Part shown: piece by piece, positions 8,791 through 18,543 of the stretch | Layout of the letters: each line of letters begins with the position of its first letter | How positions within the stretch are numbered: position 1 is the first letter of the stretch | NCBI GenBank assembly: GCA_023212725.1 | Contig: JALBYF010000018.1 | Span: forward strand, 1-64,000 | DNA: 64,000 nt | Direction: 5' to 3' | Origin: Tranzscheliella williamsii | Lineage: Eukaryota > Basidiomycota > Ustilaginomycetes > Ustilaginales > Ustilaginaceae | Made by a program: the position numbers and the translations under genes | Notes under the pieces: model-generated | Database searches by the model: none | Told to the model about the DNA's origin: nothing | The model's input: the letters and a program-made list of their open reading frames with translations, nothing else

Positions 8791-11676
8791 ATGTCCGGCC
8801 TCATGTACGACGCGCCTGCGAGCTCGGAGAAGCCCGACCTTGCTCTTGACAATGTCGCAGAGACTTCCTTCTGTCAGTTCTTCAAGTCGATGCCCGCATC
8901 CTATCCGGGCACCGTCCGTCTCTTCGACCGCAACGACTTCTTCTCCGCCCATGGAGACGATGCTCTTCTGATCGCCAACGTCGTCTTCAAGACGCACTCT
9001 GCCCTCAAATACCTCGGTAGCAGTGGCAAGGACAAGCGGGGTCTCCCCTCCATCACCCTCAGCATCGCCGCCGCCAAAAACTTCCTTCGAGACGCGCTCA
9101 CCTCGCGCCAAATGCGCGTCGAGATCTGGGGCAATGCCGGCGGAAAGCGCAACAATCAGTGGACCCTTCTCAAGCAGGCTTCGCCCGGCAACCTGCAGCA
9201 GATCGAAGACATGATCTTCCTCAACGCCGACATTGTCACCTCCCCCATCGTCATGGCGCTCAAACTGACCACGCGCGACGGCATCAAGACCATCGGCGCC
9301 GCTTTCGCAGATGCCACCAACCGAGAGCTCTGCGTGGCCGAATACGCCGAAAACGACCTGTACAGCAACACAGAGTCGCTCATCATCCAGCTGGGCGTCA
9401 AGGAGTGCATCTTGCCCAAGGATGACAAGGGATCCGACATCGACCTCGCAAAGCTTCGCCTCGTCATTGAACGCTGCGGCGTCGTCACCTTTGACACCAA
9501 GCGCGCCGAATTCGCCGCCAAAAACCTCGAGCAAGACCTTCGCCGTCTCTTGAAAGAAGAGTCGGCCGGCATTACCATTCCCGAACTAGACCTCAAAGTC
9601 GCCATGGGCGCCTTGGGCGCTCTGATAGCCTACCTCGCCCTGCTGACCGACGAAACCAACTTTGGCCAATACTCGATCCAGACGCACGACCTCTCACAGT
9701 ACCTTCGGCTCGACAACTCGGCCTTGCGCGCCCTGAATCTCTTTCCCGAACCAGGGCAGACCGGTTCAAGCAAGAATACCAGCCTATACGGCCTTCTCAA
9801 TCATTGCCGCACCGGTCAGGGTCAGAGGCTCCTAGCTCAGTGGCTCAAGCAGCCGCTTATCAATGTACATGCCATCGAGCAGAGGCAGAAGCTCGTCGAG
9901 ATTTTCGTCCGAGACAACACCTCCCGGCAGCTGGTGCAGACCGACTATCTCAAACTAATGCCCGACATGCATCGCATCAGCAAGCGCTTTCAAAAAGGCG
10001 TAGCAACGCTCGAAGACGTCGTCCGCGTCTACCAAGCCGTTCTCCGTCTCGCCGGGCTTATCCAGACCCTCGCGGACACAGACACGCCGTCGGATGCACA
10101 TGCAACGCTGGTGGAAAAGACCTACCTCGAACCTCTGCGCACATACGACACCGCTCTGGTCAAATATACCGAGCTGGTCGAGACAACGCTGGACTTGAAC
10201 GAGCTTGCCGGCCATAACTTTGTCATCAAGCCCGATTTCGACGAAGGGCTCAAGCAGATCAAGGAGGCGCTCGACGATACGCGCGACAAGCTCGATGAGC
10301 AGCATCGACTCGCAGGGAAGGAACTCCGCATGGACATTGAAAAAAAGCTCCATCTCGAAAACCACCATGTGTACGGTTATTGTCTACGCGTGACCCGCAC
10401 CGACGCCAGCCTGGTGCGGAACAAGAAGGGATACCACGATATCGCGACGGTCAAAGGCGGGCTGTACTTTACCAATGAGGCCCTGCGCGACCTCAGCTCC
10501 GACTTTAAGGATCTTTCGGAGCGATACAGCCGGTCGCAGAGTGGCCTCGTCAAGGAGGTCATCCAGATCGCCTCTTCCTACTGCCCGCCCCTGGAGAAGC
10601 TCAACGTGATTCTGGCGCATCTCGATGTCATTGTCAGCTTTGCCCACGTGTCGGAGAACGCACCGATTCCCTATGTCAAGCCAGTGGTGCAAGAAAAGGG
10701 AAAACAAGCCGACCTAGCGTTGCGCGAGGCGCGTCATCCCTGCCTCGAGGTGATGGAAGACATCAACTTTATTCCAAACGATACCGTGATGATGCGCGAC
10801 CAGTCCGAGTTCCTGGTCATCACCGGCCCGAATATGGGCGGCAAATCAACCTTCATTCGACAGGTGGGCATCGTGGCGCTCATGGCGCAGGTAGGCTGCT
10901 TTGTGCCGGCGGCGGAGGGGGCGCGGCTGCCGGTCTTTGACTGCATTCTGGCACGGGTAGGCGCGGGCGATAGCCAGCTGAAGGGCGTCAGTACGTTTAT
11001 GGCCGAGATGCTGGAGACGGCAACCATCCTCAAGACGGCCACGGCGGACTCGCTGATTATCATTGACGAGCTTGGCCGCGGCACATCGACCTACGACGGC
11101 TTTGGACTGGCCTGGGCGATCTCGGAGTGGATCAGCACCAGCATCCGATGCAAGTGTCTTTTTGCCACCCACTTTCACGAGCTGACCAACCTCGCGAGCC
11201 AGCAGCCGCACGTCCAGAATCTGCATGTCGTCGCGCACGTCGAGCCCAAGCAGGGCGGCAGCCGGCAGGACCGCGACATCACGTTGCTCTACAAGGTGGA
11301 GCCTGGCATCAGCGACCAGAGTCTGGGTATCAATGTCGCCGAGCTGGCCAACTTCCCGCCGTCTGTGATCGCCCTGGCCAAGAGAAAGGCGGAGGAGCTG
11401 GAGGACTACGAGGGTGACGAGACGTCGATGCTGGACAGTCTGCCGGAGGAAGAGACCAAGGCGGGGGCGGCGCTGATCGAGGAGTTTATGAAGACCTGGG
11501 CGGAGCGGTCGGCCGGCCCTTCGGCCGCGGACGCCGCCGAAGCCGAACACGAAGCGCGCAAGCGATCACGGCCGGACCCGCAAGCACAGCTCGACCAACT
11601 CAAGCGCACCGTGGAAGAGTTCCGGCCCCGCATCGAGGCAAATGCATGGGCGGCAAAGGTGCTGGCCAGCTTCTGA
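8791..11676 (+). CDS. MSH2: DNA mismatch repair protein MSH2
   Basis: 961 residues, close to the usual 930-960, in a single exon. Start is the ATG in CACCATGTCC at 8791; upstream frame has only non-ATG codons. The N-terminal mismatch-binding domain I (FCQFFKSMPASYPGTVRLFDRNDFFSAHG), connector, lever/clamp domains and C-terminal MutS ATPase are all recognisable. Walker A is GPNMGGKS (679-686), the Walker B Asp-Glu is at 759-760 in IIIDELGRGTSTYDG, and the conserved ATHFHELTNL follows. It pairs with MSH6 or MSH3 to recognise mismatches and small loops in the nucleus. MSH2 lacks the Phe-x-Glu mismatch-reading motif of MSH6, and none is seen here. The C-terminus ends in a charged helix (LDQLKRTVEEFRPRIEAN). 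Confidence 0.98.
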   Translation: MSGLMYDAPASSEKPDLALDNVAETSFCQFFKSMPASYPGTVRLFDRNDFFSAHGDDALLIANVVFKTHSALKYLGSSGKDKRGLPSITLSIAAAKNFLRDALTSRQMRVEIWGNAGGKRNNQWTLLKQASPGNLQQIEDMIFLNADIVTSPIVMALKLTTRDGIKTIGAAFADATNRELCVAEYAENDLYSNTESLIIQLGVKECILPKDDKGSDIDLAKLRLVIERCGVVTFDTKRAEFAAKNLEQDLRRLLKEESAGITIPELDLKVAMGALGALIAYLALLTDETNFGQYSIQTHDLSQYLRLDNSALRALNLFPEPGQTGSSKNTSLYGLLNHCRTGQGQRLLAQWLKQPLINVHAIEQRQKLVEIFVRDNTSRQLVQTDYLKLMPDMHRISKRFQKGVATLEDVVRVYQAVLRLAGLIQTLADTDTPSDAHATLVEKTYLEPLRTYDTALVKYTELVETTLDLNELAGHNFVIKPDFDEGLKQIKEALDDTRDKLDEQHRLAGKELRMDIEKKLHLENHHVYGYCLRVTRTDASLVRNKKGYHDIATVKGGLYFTNEALRDLSSDFKDLSERYSRSQSGLVKEVIQIASSYCPPLEKLNVILAHLDVIVSFAHVSENAPIPYVKPVVQEKGKQADLALREARHPCLEVMEDINFIPNDTVMMRDQSEFLVITGPNMGGKSTFIRQVGIVALMAQVGCFVPAAEGARLPVFDCILARVGAGDSQLKGVSTFMAEMLETATILKTATADSLIIIDELGRGTSTYDGFGLAWAISEWISTSIRCKCLFATHFHELTNLASQQPHVQNLHVVAHVEPKQGGSRQDRDITLLYKVEPGISDQSLGINVAELANFPPSVIALAKRKAEELEDYEGDETSMLDSLPEEETKAGAALIEEFMKTWAERSAGPSAADAAEAEHEARKRSRPDPQAQLDQLKRTVEEFRPRIEANAWAAKVLASF

Positions 11677-12585
11677 TCCCCGCCGCGCTTGTCTTTCCGT
11701 TGTATACCTGTGCTTGCCATGTGAACTGACCTCGCTATCAAGTCACCGCGAGGGGCGAGCGTGAGTGTCAGTGCGGAATTGTGAATTGAATGTGAGCATG
11801 TAAGATCGCCGGTAGCAGTGAAAAATCGTCTGATTGGACGGCGCCCAACGGAGACGAGAAAAAAGGAAGGCAGCAAACCGTGCTCTTCCATCCATCCCTC
11901 ACCCACCATCACCACCACTACCACCGCTGTTATTTTGGGCTCGACGAGTGCTCGCGCTATCCTGTGGTTGTCCGCTGACCGTGCGTTCGCGACCGATTTG
12001 TCTCTGCGCTGTGCTGTTTCTGCCCCCTGCCCCGCCGCGCCCCGCTGTGTGACCCCGATTTCCTGCTCGAGACCCCCTTTTCGGCAGAGACCGCTCTTCC
12101 GACGCTCCGTCGCGGGCTAGATGGAAGATGCTCGGTTTCCTTTCATGCCTTGCATTCGATCTGGGGAAGATCAACGTACATCTACACCGCTCCCGTATCA
12201 ACCCCTCCTCGCAGATTCGTCCGGTTGAGGAACGGGTTCGTTGGCGATCATACATTTGCCCTCCGCACTGCAGCCCGTCGCGCCGCACCACCGCAATGCA
12301 AACACCACTAACAAACACATACCGCCGTGCAGCCTGTGTCCTGCCATAGTTGCCGGGCCGGACGAAGACTGTGACTTGTGAGTGGCACGAACCACGACGG
12401 ACGCGTGATCATGGTGTTAGGGCGCGGTGGTGTTAGATTGGGTTTAGTATCGTTATCGACGCGCAGTTGGGAGTGTGAGTGAGTGGGTGCGGTGGGAGTG
12501 GGAGTGTTGGTGTGGAGCAGGCGGTTTGGTGTCTGCTTGCGAGGGGTGGGCTTGACACGGACGACTACGACGAGGCACATTGGCG
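11677..12585. other. Intergenic region between MSH2 and MON1
   Basis: About 0.9 kb with the MSH2 3' end and the MON1 promoter. Short ORFs are present without any recognisable domain. No repeats or RNA genes seen. Confidence 0.5.
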
Positions 12586-14634
12586 ATGACGGGTGCAGCT
12601 GGAGGCAGCAGTGCGGGCATACCGCGCGGCGAAGGCTTGCCGACGGGCGACGCTTCTGGGTGTGGTTCGCCAACGGCTTCAGTTCAGGGCGGGCGGCGGC
12701 TGCGCGAAGCTGGTTCGGCGGCGGTGGCGGGGCAGGCAGCGCGCAGACGGCCGACTTCGATCTTGACGCGGTCGTCGACGGCGGCGGCGGTGACGACGTC
12801 GGCCGCCACTTCGACGGGGACTGCGTCGACGGGCAGCAGTTCTGCGCCCAGCCGGTCGTCTACGCCGCTGCCGCCGGTCGCGGGTTCGGTGACAGCCGCA
12901 GAAGAGGGCGAGAGTGTGTTTGGCGGCGCGCTGCTCTCGGCGCCGCACGACGACGACCTGGTCCAGCTCCCCGTCACCACCCCCGGCGCCACCGTACACG
13001 CCCTCGACCTGCTGCACAAGGTCAACGACAAGGCCGCCGAGCGCGCCCCCTCCACCCTCCGCTCGCGCTTCTCCCAACTCTCCCTGCCGCGTGCCAGCAC
13101 GTCCAGCACCACCACCACCCGCCAGCCCGCCGCTCCCCCACCCCGCGCCGCAGCCCACGAAGACGCCGATGCCGATGCCGATGCCGACGCTGGCGCCTAT
13201 CCGGACCGCAAGTACTTTATCCTTTCTTCGGCGGGCAAGCCGATCTATATCTCGCACGGCCCGCGCTCGGGGGGGCAGGCGGACGAGGAGGACGAGAGCA
13301 GCACGACGCAGGTGGGCGTCATGCAGGCGCTCATCTCGATCTTTGCCGACGAGGAGGCGGACAAGCTGCGTTTCATCCGCCAGGGCCGGCTGCTGGTCGT
13401 CTTTCTGCTGCGTGCGCCGCTCTACCTGGTCTGCGTCTCGAGCTGGGGCGAGGAGCCGTCGACGCTGCGCCAGCATCTCGAGTATCTCTACCTGCAGGTC
13501 GTCAGCCTCGTCTCCGCCAGCCAGTTGAGCCGCCTCTTTGCGCGCATGCCCAACTTTGACCTCCGTCGGCTGCTCGAGGGGACCGAGGGCATCTTTGACC
13601 ATCTCGTCTTGCAGCTCAACGCGCAGCAGCCCGCGGTGGTCGCGGCGCCGGCGGTGCTGCCGGACTGCTCGCACACGTTCCAGTGGTGGCTGCAGGCGCT
13701 GCAGCCGCTTCGCCTCACGCATCCTACGCTGCGCGACCAGCTCACTGCGGCGCTGCAGCCGCCGCCGTTGCCGTCTGCGGCGCCGCTCGGGCTGGGTGGC
13801 GCGGGCGGCGGGCTGGAGCGGCCCAAAGACCTGCTGTACGTGCTGCTGATTGCCAATGGCCGCATCGTCACGCTGCTCCGCCCCAAGAAGCACTCGGTCC
13901 ATCCGGTGGATCTGCTGCTGCTCGCCAACACGGTGCTGGGCAGCAGCGCGATCAAGCGGTCCGGTGCCGCCGAGGCCGCCGAGGTGTGGATGCCGTTCAG
14001 TCTGCCCAAGTTTGCCCCCCACGCGTTTGTCCATGCCTATGTGCGTTTTCTCGAGGCTGCCGTGGTGGGCGCGGCCGAGGTGGCCGTCGTGGTGGTGACG
14101 GCGGAGCGCGATGCGTTTGCCGCCGTGTCCGGCTGGGTCGCGTCCGTGGTGGGCGTCGAGGGGGCGTTGCGGGCGCCGGCCGCGGTGCTGGGGCGAGAGC
14201 TGGGCACGCCGGCCGCTGCCGGCACGTACGCGTGCGGCGAGCTGGCACTCGCCGGCCTCCGCCACTTTGTCTACCGCAGCAACGCGACCCTCCAGCTGAC
14301 GGCGCCCGCGCTGCCGGACGCATACGCCCCCGCCCCCGCCCGCCGCCGCCTGCTCACCCTCTACGCCCTCCTCCACCACCATATCCACCACCCACCCCCC
14401 CACAACCCCACCCCCGCCACCGCCACAGCCCGCCCCGACACCCGCCTCAAGATGCAGCTCCTCAAGACCGACCACGAACAGGCGCTCGGCTGGATCACCG
14501 CGCCGTTCGAGCTCTACCTCGCCGCCTCGCCGCTGCTGCCCAAGTCGGCGCTGGTCGCCATCGCCAACGCCACCGCCAAGTGGGTCAAGACCCACGAGCG
14601 CCACCTCTTCCTCCTCCACGCCGGCACCTTTTAG
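12586..14634 (+). CDS. MON1: Vacuolar fusion protein MON1
   Basis: 682 residues. The start is the ATG at 12586. The first 200 residues are low-complexity Ala/Ser/Thr-rich sequence with an acidic-Ala run (DADADADADAGA, about 187-198). The three longin-type domains of MON1 begin at KYFILSSAGKPIYISHG (about 207); characteristic blocks are LRFIRQGRLLVVFLLRAPLYLVCVSS split over 260-290, PSTLRQHLEYLYLQVVSLVS, and the C-terminal FELYLAASPLLPKSALVAIAN. MON1 with CCZ1 forms the guanine-nucleotide exchange factor for the Rab7/Ypt7 GTPase, controlling fusion of endosomes and autophagosomes with the vacuole. Its 3' end faces the NIPA transporter gene, with about 110 bp between stops. Confidence 0.93.
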   Translation: MTGAAGGSSAGIPRGEGLPTGDASGCGSPTASVQGGRRLREAGSAAVAGQAARRRPTSILTRSSTAAAVTTSAATSTGTASTGSSSAPSRSSTPLPPVAGSVTAAEEGESVFGGALLSAPHDDDLVQLPVTTPGATVHALDLLHKVNDKAAERAPSTLRSRFSQLSLPRASTSSTTTTRQPAAPPPRAAAHEDADADADADAGAYPDRKYFILSSAGKPIYISHGPRSGGQADEEDESSTTQVGVMQALISIFADEEADKLRFIRQGRLLVVFLLRAPLYLVCVSSWGEEPSTLRQHLEYLYLQVVSLVSASQLSRLFARMPNFDLRRLLEGTEGIFDHLVLQLNAQQPAVVAAPAVLPDCSHTFQWWLQALQPLRLTHPTLRDQLTAALQPPPLPSAAPLGLGGAGGGLERPKDLLYVLLIANGRIVTLLRPKKHSVHPVDLLLLANTVLGSSAIKRSGAAEAAEVWMPFSLPKFAPHAFVHAYVRFLEAAVVGAAEVAVVVVTAERDAFAAVSGWVASVVGVEGALRAPAAVLGRELGTPAAAGTYACGELALAGLRHFVYRSNATLQLTAPALPDAYAPAPARRRLLTLYALLHHHIHHPPPHNPTPATATARPDTRLKMQLLKTDHEQALGWITAPFELYLAASPLLPKSALVAIANATAKWVKTHERHLFLLHAGTF

Positions 14635-14746
14635 CCACGCGTGCCGTCCAGTGTAGGTGCGGCCTGCGGGCGTGCTGTCAGGGGGGTCCGCATGCACCGC
14701 TTAGCGCGGTCGGGTATGTGTATGTCTGCGAGGTAGGTACAGGGGG

Positions 14747-16528
14747 TTAGGCAGGCGAGGGGGGGTGCGGGCGGCGGAGGGCTTCGAGGCGGCGGCGGAG
14801 GTCGAGCTGGTCGAGGACGGCGGCGAGGCGGGTGGGGCGGCGGTCGGGCTCCGAGGCGGTGCGCGGATGGGTGGTGCGCGCGGCGCGCGGCTGCAGGTAG
14901 AAGCCCGGCGAGCTGGGTCCCAGCCCCACCGACAGGCCGTGCTCGAGGATGGTGTTGTACACCGACGCGTGCCGCGCCTCGGCGTCGACGTTGCCATCGC
15001 GCCCGCCAAAGTCCAGCGTGATCGTCCGCCGCCGCACCGGCCCCGCCCGCCGCCGCCGCGTCGCCACCACGTCCATCTCCTCCGCCGCCAACCGCGGACC
15101 GCTCGCGGCAAGGGCGGCCTCGTAGTCGGCCGCACCCCCCGCCTCCAGCACCGCCGGCGACAGCAGCAGCGGCTCGCTCTCGCCCGCGCCATCGCCATCG
15201 CCCTCGGCGTCGGCGTCGGCAGCCTCGCCGCTGCCGTGCAGGCTGACGGTCCAGACACCTGCCAGAAGGACGGCGGTGCCGAGGGCGACGAGGAGCATGT
15301 CGTACCATGCCAGCGCGCCGAGCTGGTCAAAGTAGACCAGGCCGAGCGCGATGCTGGCGGTGTTGTAGAAGCAGAAGGCCAGCGGGCAGACCAGCGTCGG
15401 GTCGGCGAGCTTGAGCGCCTTGTTCAGGTACCAGAGCTGCAGGAGCGCGGCGGCGACGAGCAGGCCGAGGAGGAGCCAGCTCTGCCAGCGGCCGAACTGG
15501 TTCGGCCCGGCGAGCGAGAGCAGCAGCAGCTCGACGCCCGACTTGGCCAGCAGCAGGCACGCGCCCGAGAGGGTCCCGCTGGCGCCGCCGTACGCGACCG
15601 CGAGCCCGAGCCGCGTCTGCCGCACCGTCTCGGCATCAATGCGCTGCTCCGCCTCGCGCAGCTCCAGCCGCGGCACATCCAACGCCCGCTTGCGCTTCTT
15701 GCCCGCCATCCCCTCGCTGCGCCCCAGCGAACCGTAGTCGCGCTTCGGCGTATGCCCCGCCACCAATGTGCGCCCATAGACGGGCGCATGCTGCCCGCTC
15801 CCTTGCATCACCTCCCTAGACACCTCGTCCTGCACGGCTAGCACCGGCGTGGCAATACCAGAACTGCTTTCGCTCACTTCGGCGACGGGCGCCAGCGTCG
15901 GCGCTGACCATCGTCTCCGCAGACGGTTGCGAGGACCCGAGGATTTGTGCTTGGGCTTGATCGACCTCGGCGGCGCCGAGACCCGATGCAGACGCGAGTG
16001 CAGCTGCCAGTCGGCCAGATGCGCGACGGTCAGCACGCCGACAAAGAGAAAGGTAAAGATGGTGGCAAAGGCGACAAAGGTGGGGCGGGCATACAGGTCC
16101 AGCAGCTCGTCAAGGTCGTGTGGCGGCGCGGGGACGACGCCAAAGTAGCCGATCAGGACAGCGCCGGACGCGATGAGGCCCGTGCCGACGATCATGTAGT
16201 GGGAGAGGAGGTCGTTGAGGAGGAAGCGCGCCAGCACGGCGTTGTAGAGCAGGCTGACGGCGCCGAGCGGTGCGAGCATGACGATGGGCAGCGCGCCGAT
16301 CTGGAAGACCGTGCCGCCGATGTTGGCGCCGAGGAAGATGACAAAGCCGATGAGCCACAGCGGGCGCTTCCACTCGCTCCTGCGGCGCTCGCTCGGCAGC
16401 GCCTCGTTGAGCAGATGCGACTTGCGCTGGATGGTAAGCCCCAGGCTCTGGACAAAGCTCGCCACCAGCCCGAGCACGATCGCAGTCGCAACACCAAACG
16501 GCGCCCCTGCCTGCCCCGTATCTGCCAT
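14747..16528 (-). CDS. NIPA-type magnesium transporter (DUF803 family)
   Basis: 593 residues. The start MADTGQAG at 16528 is chosen because transmembrane homology begins directly after it (FGVATAIVLGLVASFVQSLG); a longer frame upstream lacks similarity. Typical NIPA sequence follows: LTIQRKSH, WLIGFVIFLGANIGGTVFQI, LGAVSLLYNAVLARFLLND, and the later helices LVCPLAFCFYNTASIALGLV and MLLVALGTAVLLAGVWTVSL. I count about nine membrane segments. Between helices 5 and 6 lies a long Ser/Arg-rich cytosolic loop of about 130 residues, and a cytosolic tail of about 170 residues follows. NIPA proteins move magnesium or other divalent cations across plasma or endosomal membranes; the substrate here is inferred from family. 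Confidence 0.88.
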   Translation of the reverse strand: MADTGQAGAPFGVATAIVLGLVASFVQSLGLTIQRKSHLLNEALPSERRRSEWKRPLWLIGFVIFLGANIGGTVFQIGALPIVMLAPLGAVSLLYNAVLARFLLNDLLSHYMIVGTGLIASGAVLIGYFGVVPAPPHDLDELLDLYARPTFVAFATIFTFLFVGVLTVAHLADWQLHSRLHRVSAPPRSIKPKHKSSGPRNRLRRRWSAPTLAPVAEVSESSSGIATPVLAVQDEVSREVMQGSGQHAPVYGRTLVAGHTPKRDYGSLGRSEGMAGKKRKRALDVPRLELREAEQRIDAETVRQTRLGLAVAYGGASGTLSGACLLLAKSGVELLLLSLAGPNQFGRWQSWLLLGLLVAAALLQLWYLNKALKLADPTLVCPLAFCFYNTASIALGLVYFDQLGALAWYDMLLVALGTAVLLAGVWTVSLHGSGEAADADAEGDGDGAGESEPLLLSPAVLEAGGAADYEAALAASGPRLAAEEMDVVATRRRRAGPVRRRTITLDFGGRDGNVDAEARHASVYNTILEHGLSVGLGPSSPGFYLQPRAARTTHPRTASEPDRRPTRLAAVLDQLDLRRRLEALRRPHPPSPA

Positions 16529-17148
16529 GCTGGCGTCTTGCGTCGCCCAACCACGCAGACAGCAGCAACCCACTTGCCGCGCCAGGACGTGCGCCAGGAC
16601 GTGCGCCAGGACAGAGCCAGGGCAAGGCAGCCGGTGGAGAGGCAACGGTGGCTGAGCTTTTAGCTTCCGATTGCCGGCATCTGCGCAGGCTACGAGCGGG
16701 CTGGTAACAAAGGCGGATGGCGCAGCGGCGGCAAGTGACGGACCCAAAGGTGAGATCAAAGCCAGGAGAGGTGGACGAGCTGACAGAAGCTGCGAGGCCT
16801 CACACACAGACACAAGCATGAATCCCTTTTATCCATCATGCACGCACGTCCGTTTCACGTCCGCAGCGGCAGCAACTCTGTTAGATCGACGAAGCGCGGC
16901 CCTCTACAACGCTGCTGCAGCAGCAACCAGTCACAGCGCCTCAGGCCCGTACCTTCGTTCGCCGAGTACCCACTGGGTTCATCAGCTAGCATAGCATTAT
17001 CCGAGTCCATGGTATAAGGTACAAGACAGAAATGATCTACATTTTGGGCTCGGCGGTGTGTTTGGTCCGCGGATTCTCATTACCGGGAAGCAGAGATGAA
17101 AGCGGGATGAGCAGATGAGCTTCGACGCAGGAGTGGGCGGGCTAGGAT
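16529..17148. other. Intergenic region between NIPA and Smr genes
   Basis: 620 bp: promoter of the NIPA gene and 3' end of the Smr gene. It contains a direct triplication around 16590-16615 (CCAGGACGTGCG units) just upstream of the NIPA start. Nothing else recognised. Confidence 0.5.
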
Positions 17149-18048
17149 CTACATGACCACACACTCGTCCTCGTTGCCGGTGCTCTGCTTGGCGAGATCG
17201 CGGGTGAAGTTAGCGCCGCCTTGACCGCTGCCCTTGAGGTTGACGACCAGAACGCCGGCGTTGCGGGGGTCGAGATGCGCGTCGAGGCGGTAGTCGTTCA
17301 TCAGCTTCTCCACGGCAGGCGCGATGTGCTGGCGGTGGTCCTTGCTGTGCAGACCCTTGCCGACGATGACGCGCAGCTCGTTCCAGCCCTGCGACTGCGC
17401 CGAGCGCACCGCCTGCTCGGTGCGCTCGAGCGCCTCCGAGGTGAACAGCCCGTGCAGATCGACGGTCCCTTGCGGCGAATCCTCATTGTTGGCGCGGAAG
17501 ATCCAGTCAGCGGCCTCCTTGTTGAGCCGCTCCATGTTGGCCTTGTGGCTGTGACCCTCGTTGCTCAGCTGCTTGGCGCGTGCGCCGTCGCCTTGCGCGT
17601 ATGCGTTGTGCGACTGGTCGAAGCATCGCGCCATCTGATCGCCTTCGGACCGCGCCTGGTTTCGCAAGTCCATGTAGCGTCCATCGTGCTGGTTCACCTG
17701 GTTGTCTTGCGAGTACTTGTAGTGGGGTCCTTGGGTAGCGGCGTCCTGCTGGTGCGGTTGCGGTGCTTGATAGGCACCCTGCGCAGGCGGTTGGTCGTAC
17801 GATGGAAAGCCACCGCCCTGCGCGTACCCGCCGCCCGCTGCACCGGCGTATCCGCCCTGCTGCCCCCCATAGCCTCCATGCTGCTGCGGCGGCGCTTGTT
17901 GAGCGTGCGAAGCGGTCTGGCCGTACGAGGCGCTTTGGTTGGGTTTGCCCGCCTTATTCTGGTTCTTCTTCCACCAGGTGAAGGCTTTCTTGCCAAAACT
18001 GATGATCTGGCGTTGGTGCTGTTTCACGAAGCGGATGACCTCGTCCAT
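17149..18048 (-). CDS. DUF1771 + Smr domain protein ending in a CaaX box
   Basis: 299 residues. Start at 18048 (MDEVIRFVKQHQRQ), as the codon seven before it is TTG. Residues 38-120 are Gln/Gly/Tyr/Ala-rich and disordered. DUF1771 covers about 123-188 (RYMDLRNQARSEGDQMARCF, ANMERLNKEAADWIF). The Smr domain covers about 195-275, with DLHG at 197-200, the conserved VIVGKGLHS (227-235) and LDPRNAGVLVVNL. Smr domains are nucleic-acid-binding and often endonucleolytic; in eukaryotes several act in no-go mRNA decay at stalled ribosomes. The protein ends DECVVM, so Cys296 lies in a C-a-a-X context with terminal Met, the form preferred for farnesylation. Membrane anchoring is therefore possible but unproven. 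Confidence 0.9.
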   Translation of the reverse strand: MDEVIRFVKQHQRQIISFGKKAFTWWKKNQNKAGKPNQSASYGQTASHAQQAPPQQHGGYGGQQGGYAGAAGGGYAQGGGFPSYDQPPAQGAYQAPQPHQQDAATQGPHYKYSQDNQVNQHDGRYMDLRNQARSEGDQMARCFDQSHNAYAQGDGARAKQLSNEGHSHKANMERLNKEAADWIFRANNEDSPQGTVDLHGLFTSEALERTEQAVRSAQSQGWNELRVIVGKGLHSKDHRQHIAPAVEKLMNDYRLDAHLDPRNAGVLVVNLKGSGQGGANFTRDLAKQSTGNEDECVVM

Positions 18049-18543
18049 CTTGATAGTGGACGTGGGCAACGAGTCGAGCGGGTGGTGGTGCGGTGAAAGA
18101 GGTCGCAGACACCGTGCACCAGTCTAATGTAAGAGCGAGGCTGCGTGGGATGCATGATCTAACATAGCCTCATTCACAGGTTTGCGGGCTACAGGCTCCA
18201 GGCGCCATCTGCCGGTTTCCGAATACAGTGAGTGTAATGCACTCGCGCGACAGAACAGTTGAAGTTACTTCGTCGGGTCAACAGCTTCCGAGTCCCGACT
18301 GGATCTCACAGGTCCTTCAACATCACGATCGTCACTGCTTTGCAACAGCATATACTCAAGACTCCAATCACCGTTTGCCAGCGCAACCATGTCATTACCT
18401 CGTCAGCCGAAGAGATTAACCCGCCCACCTCAGCCAAACAGGCTATGAAGGGCAAACCTAGGGTATGTTGCATGGCCGTCACAGCACGATATAATCCTTT
18501 CTGATTAGCGTCTCTTTTCCCTCCACCATCCTACCCGTTGGCC
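18049..18543. other. Divergent promoter region between Smr and HNH genes
   Basis: 495 bp between two starts pointing apart. No clear TATA box or repeat; only short non-homologous ORFs. Confidence 0.5.

Noticed and set aside
12679..14697. 672-codon antisense ORF opposite MON1
   Set aside because: Low-complexity Arg/Gly/Gln-rich translation caused by GC3 bias; MON1 in the plus frame has clear family motifs.
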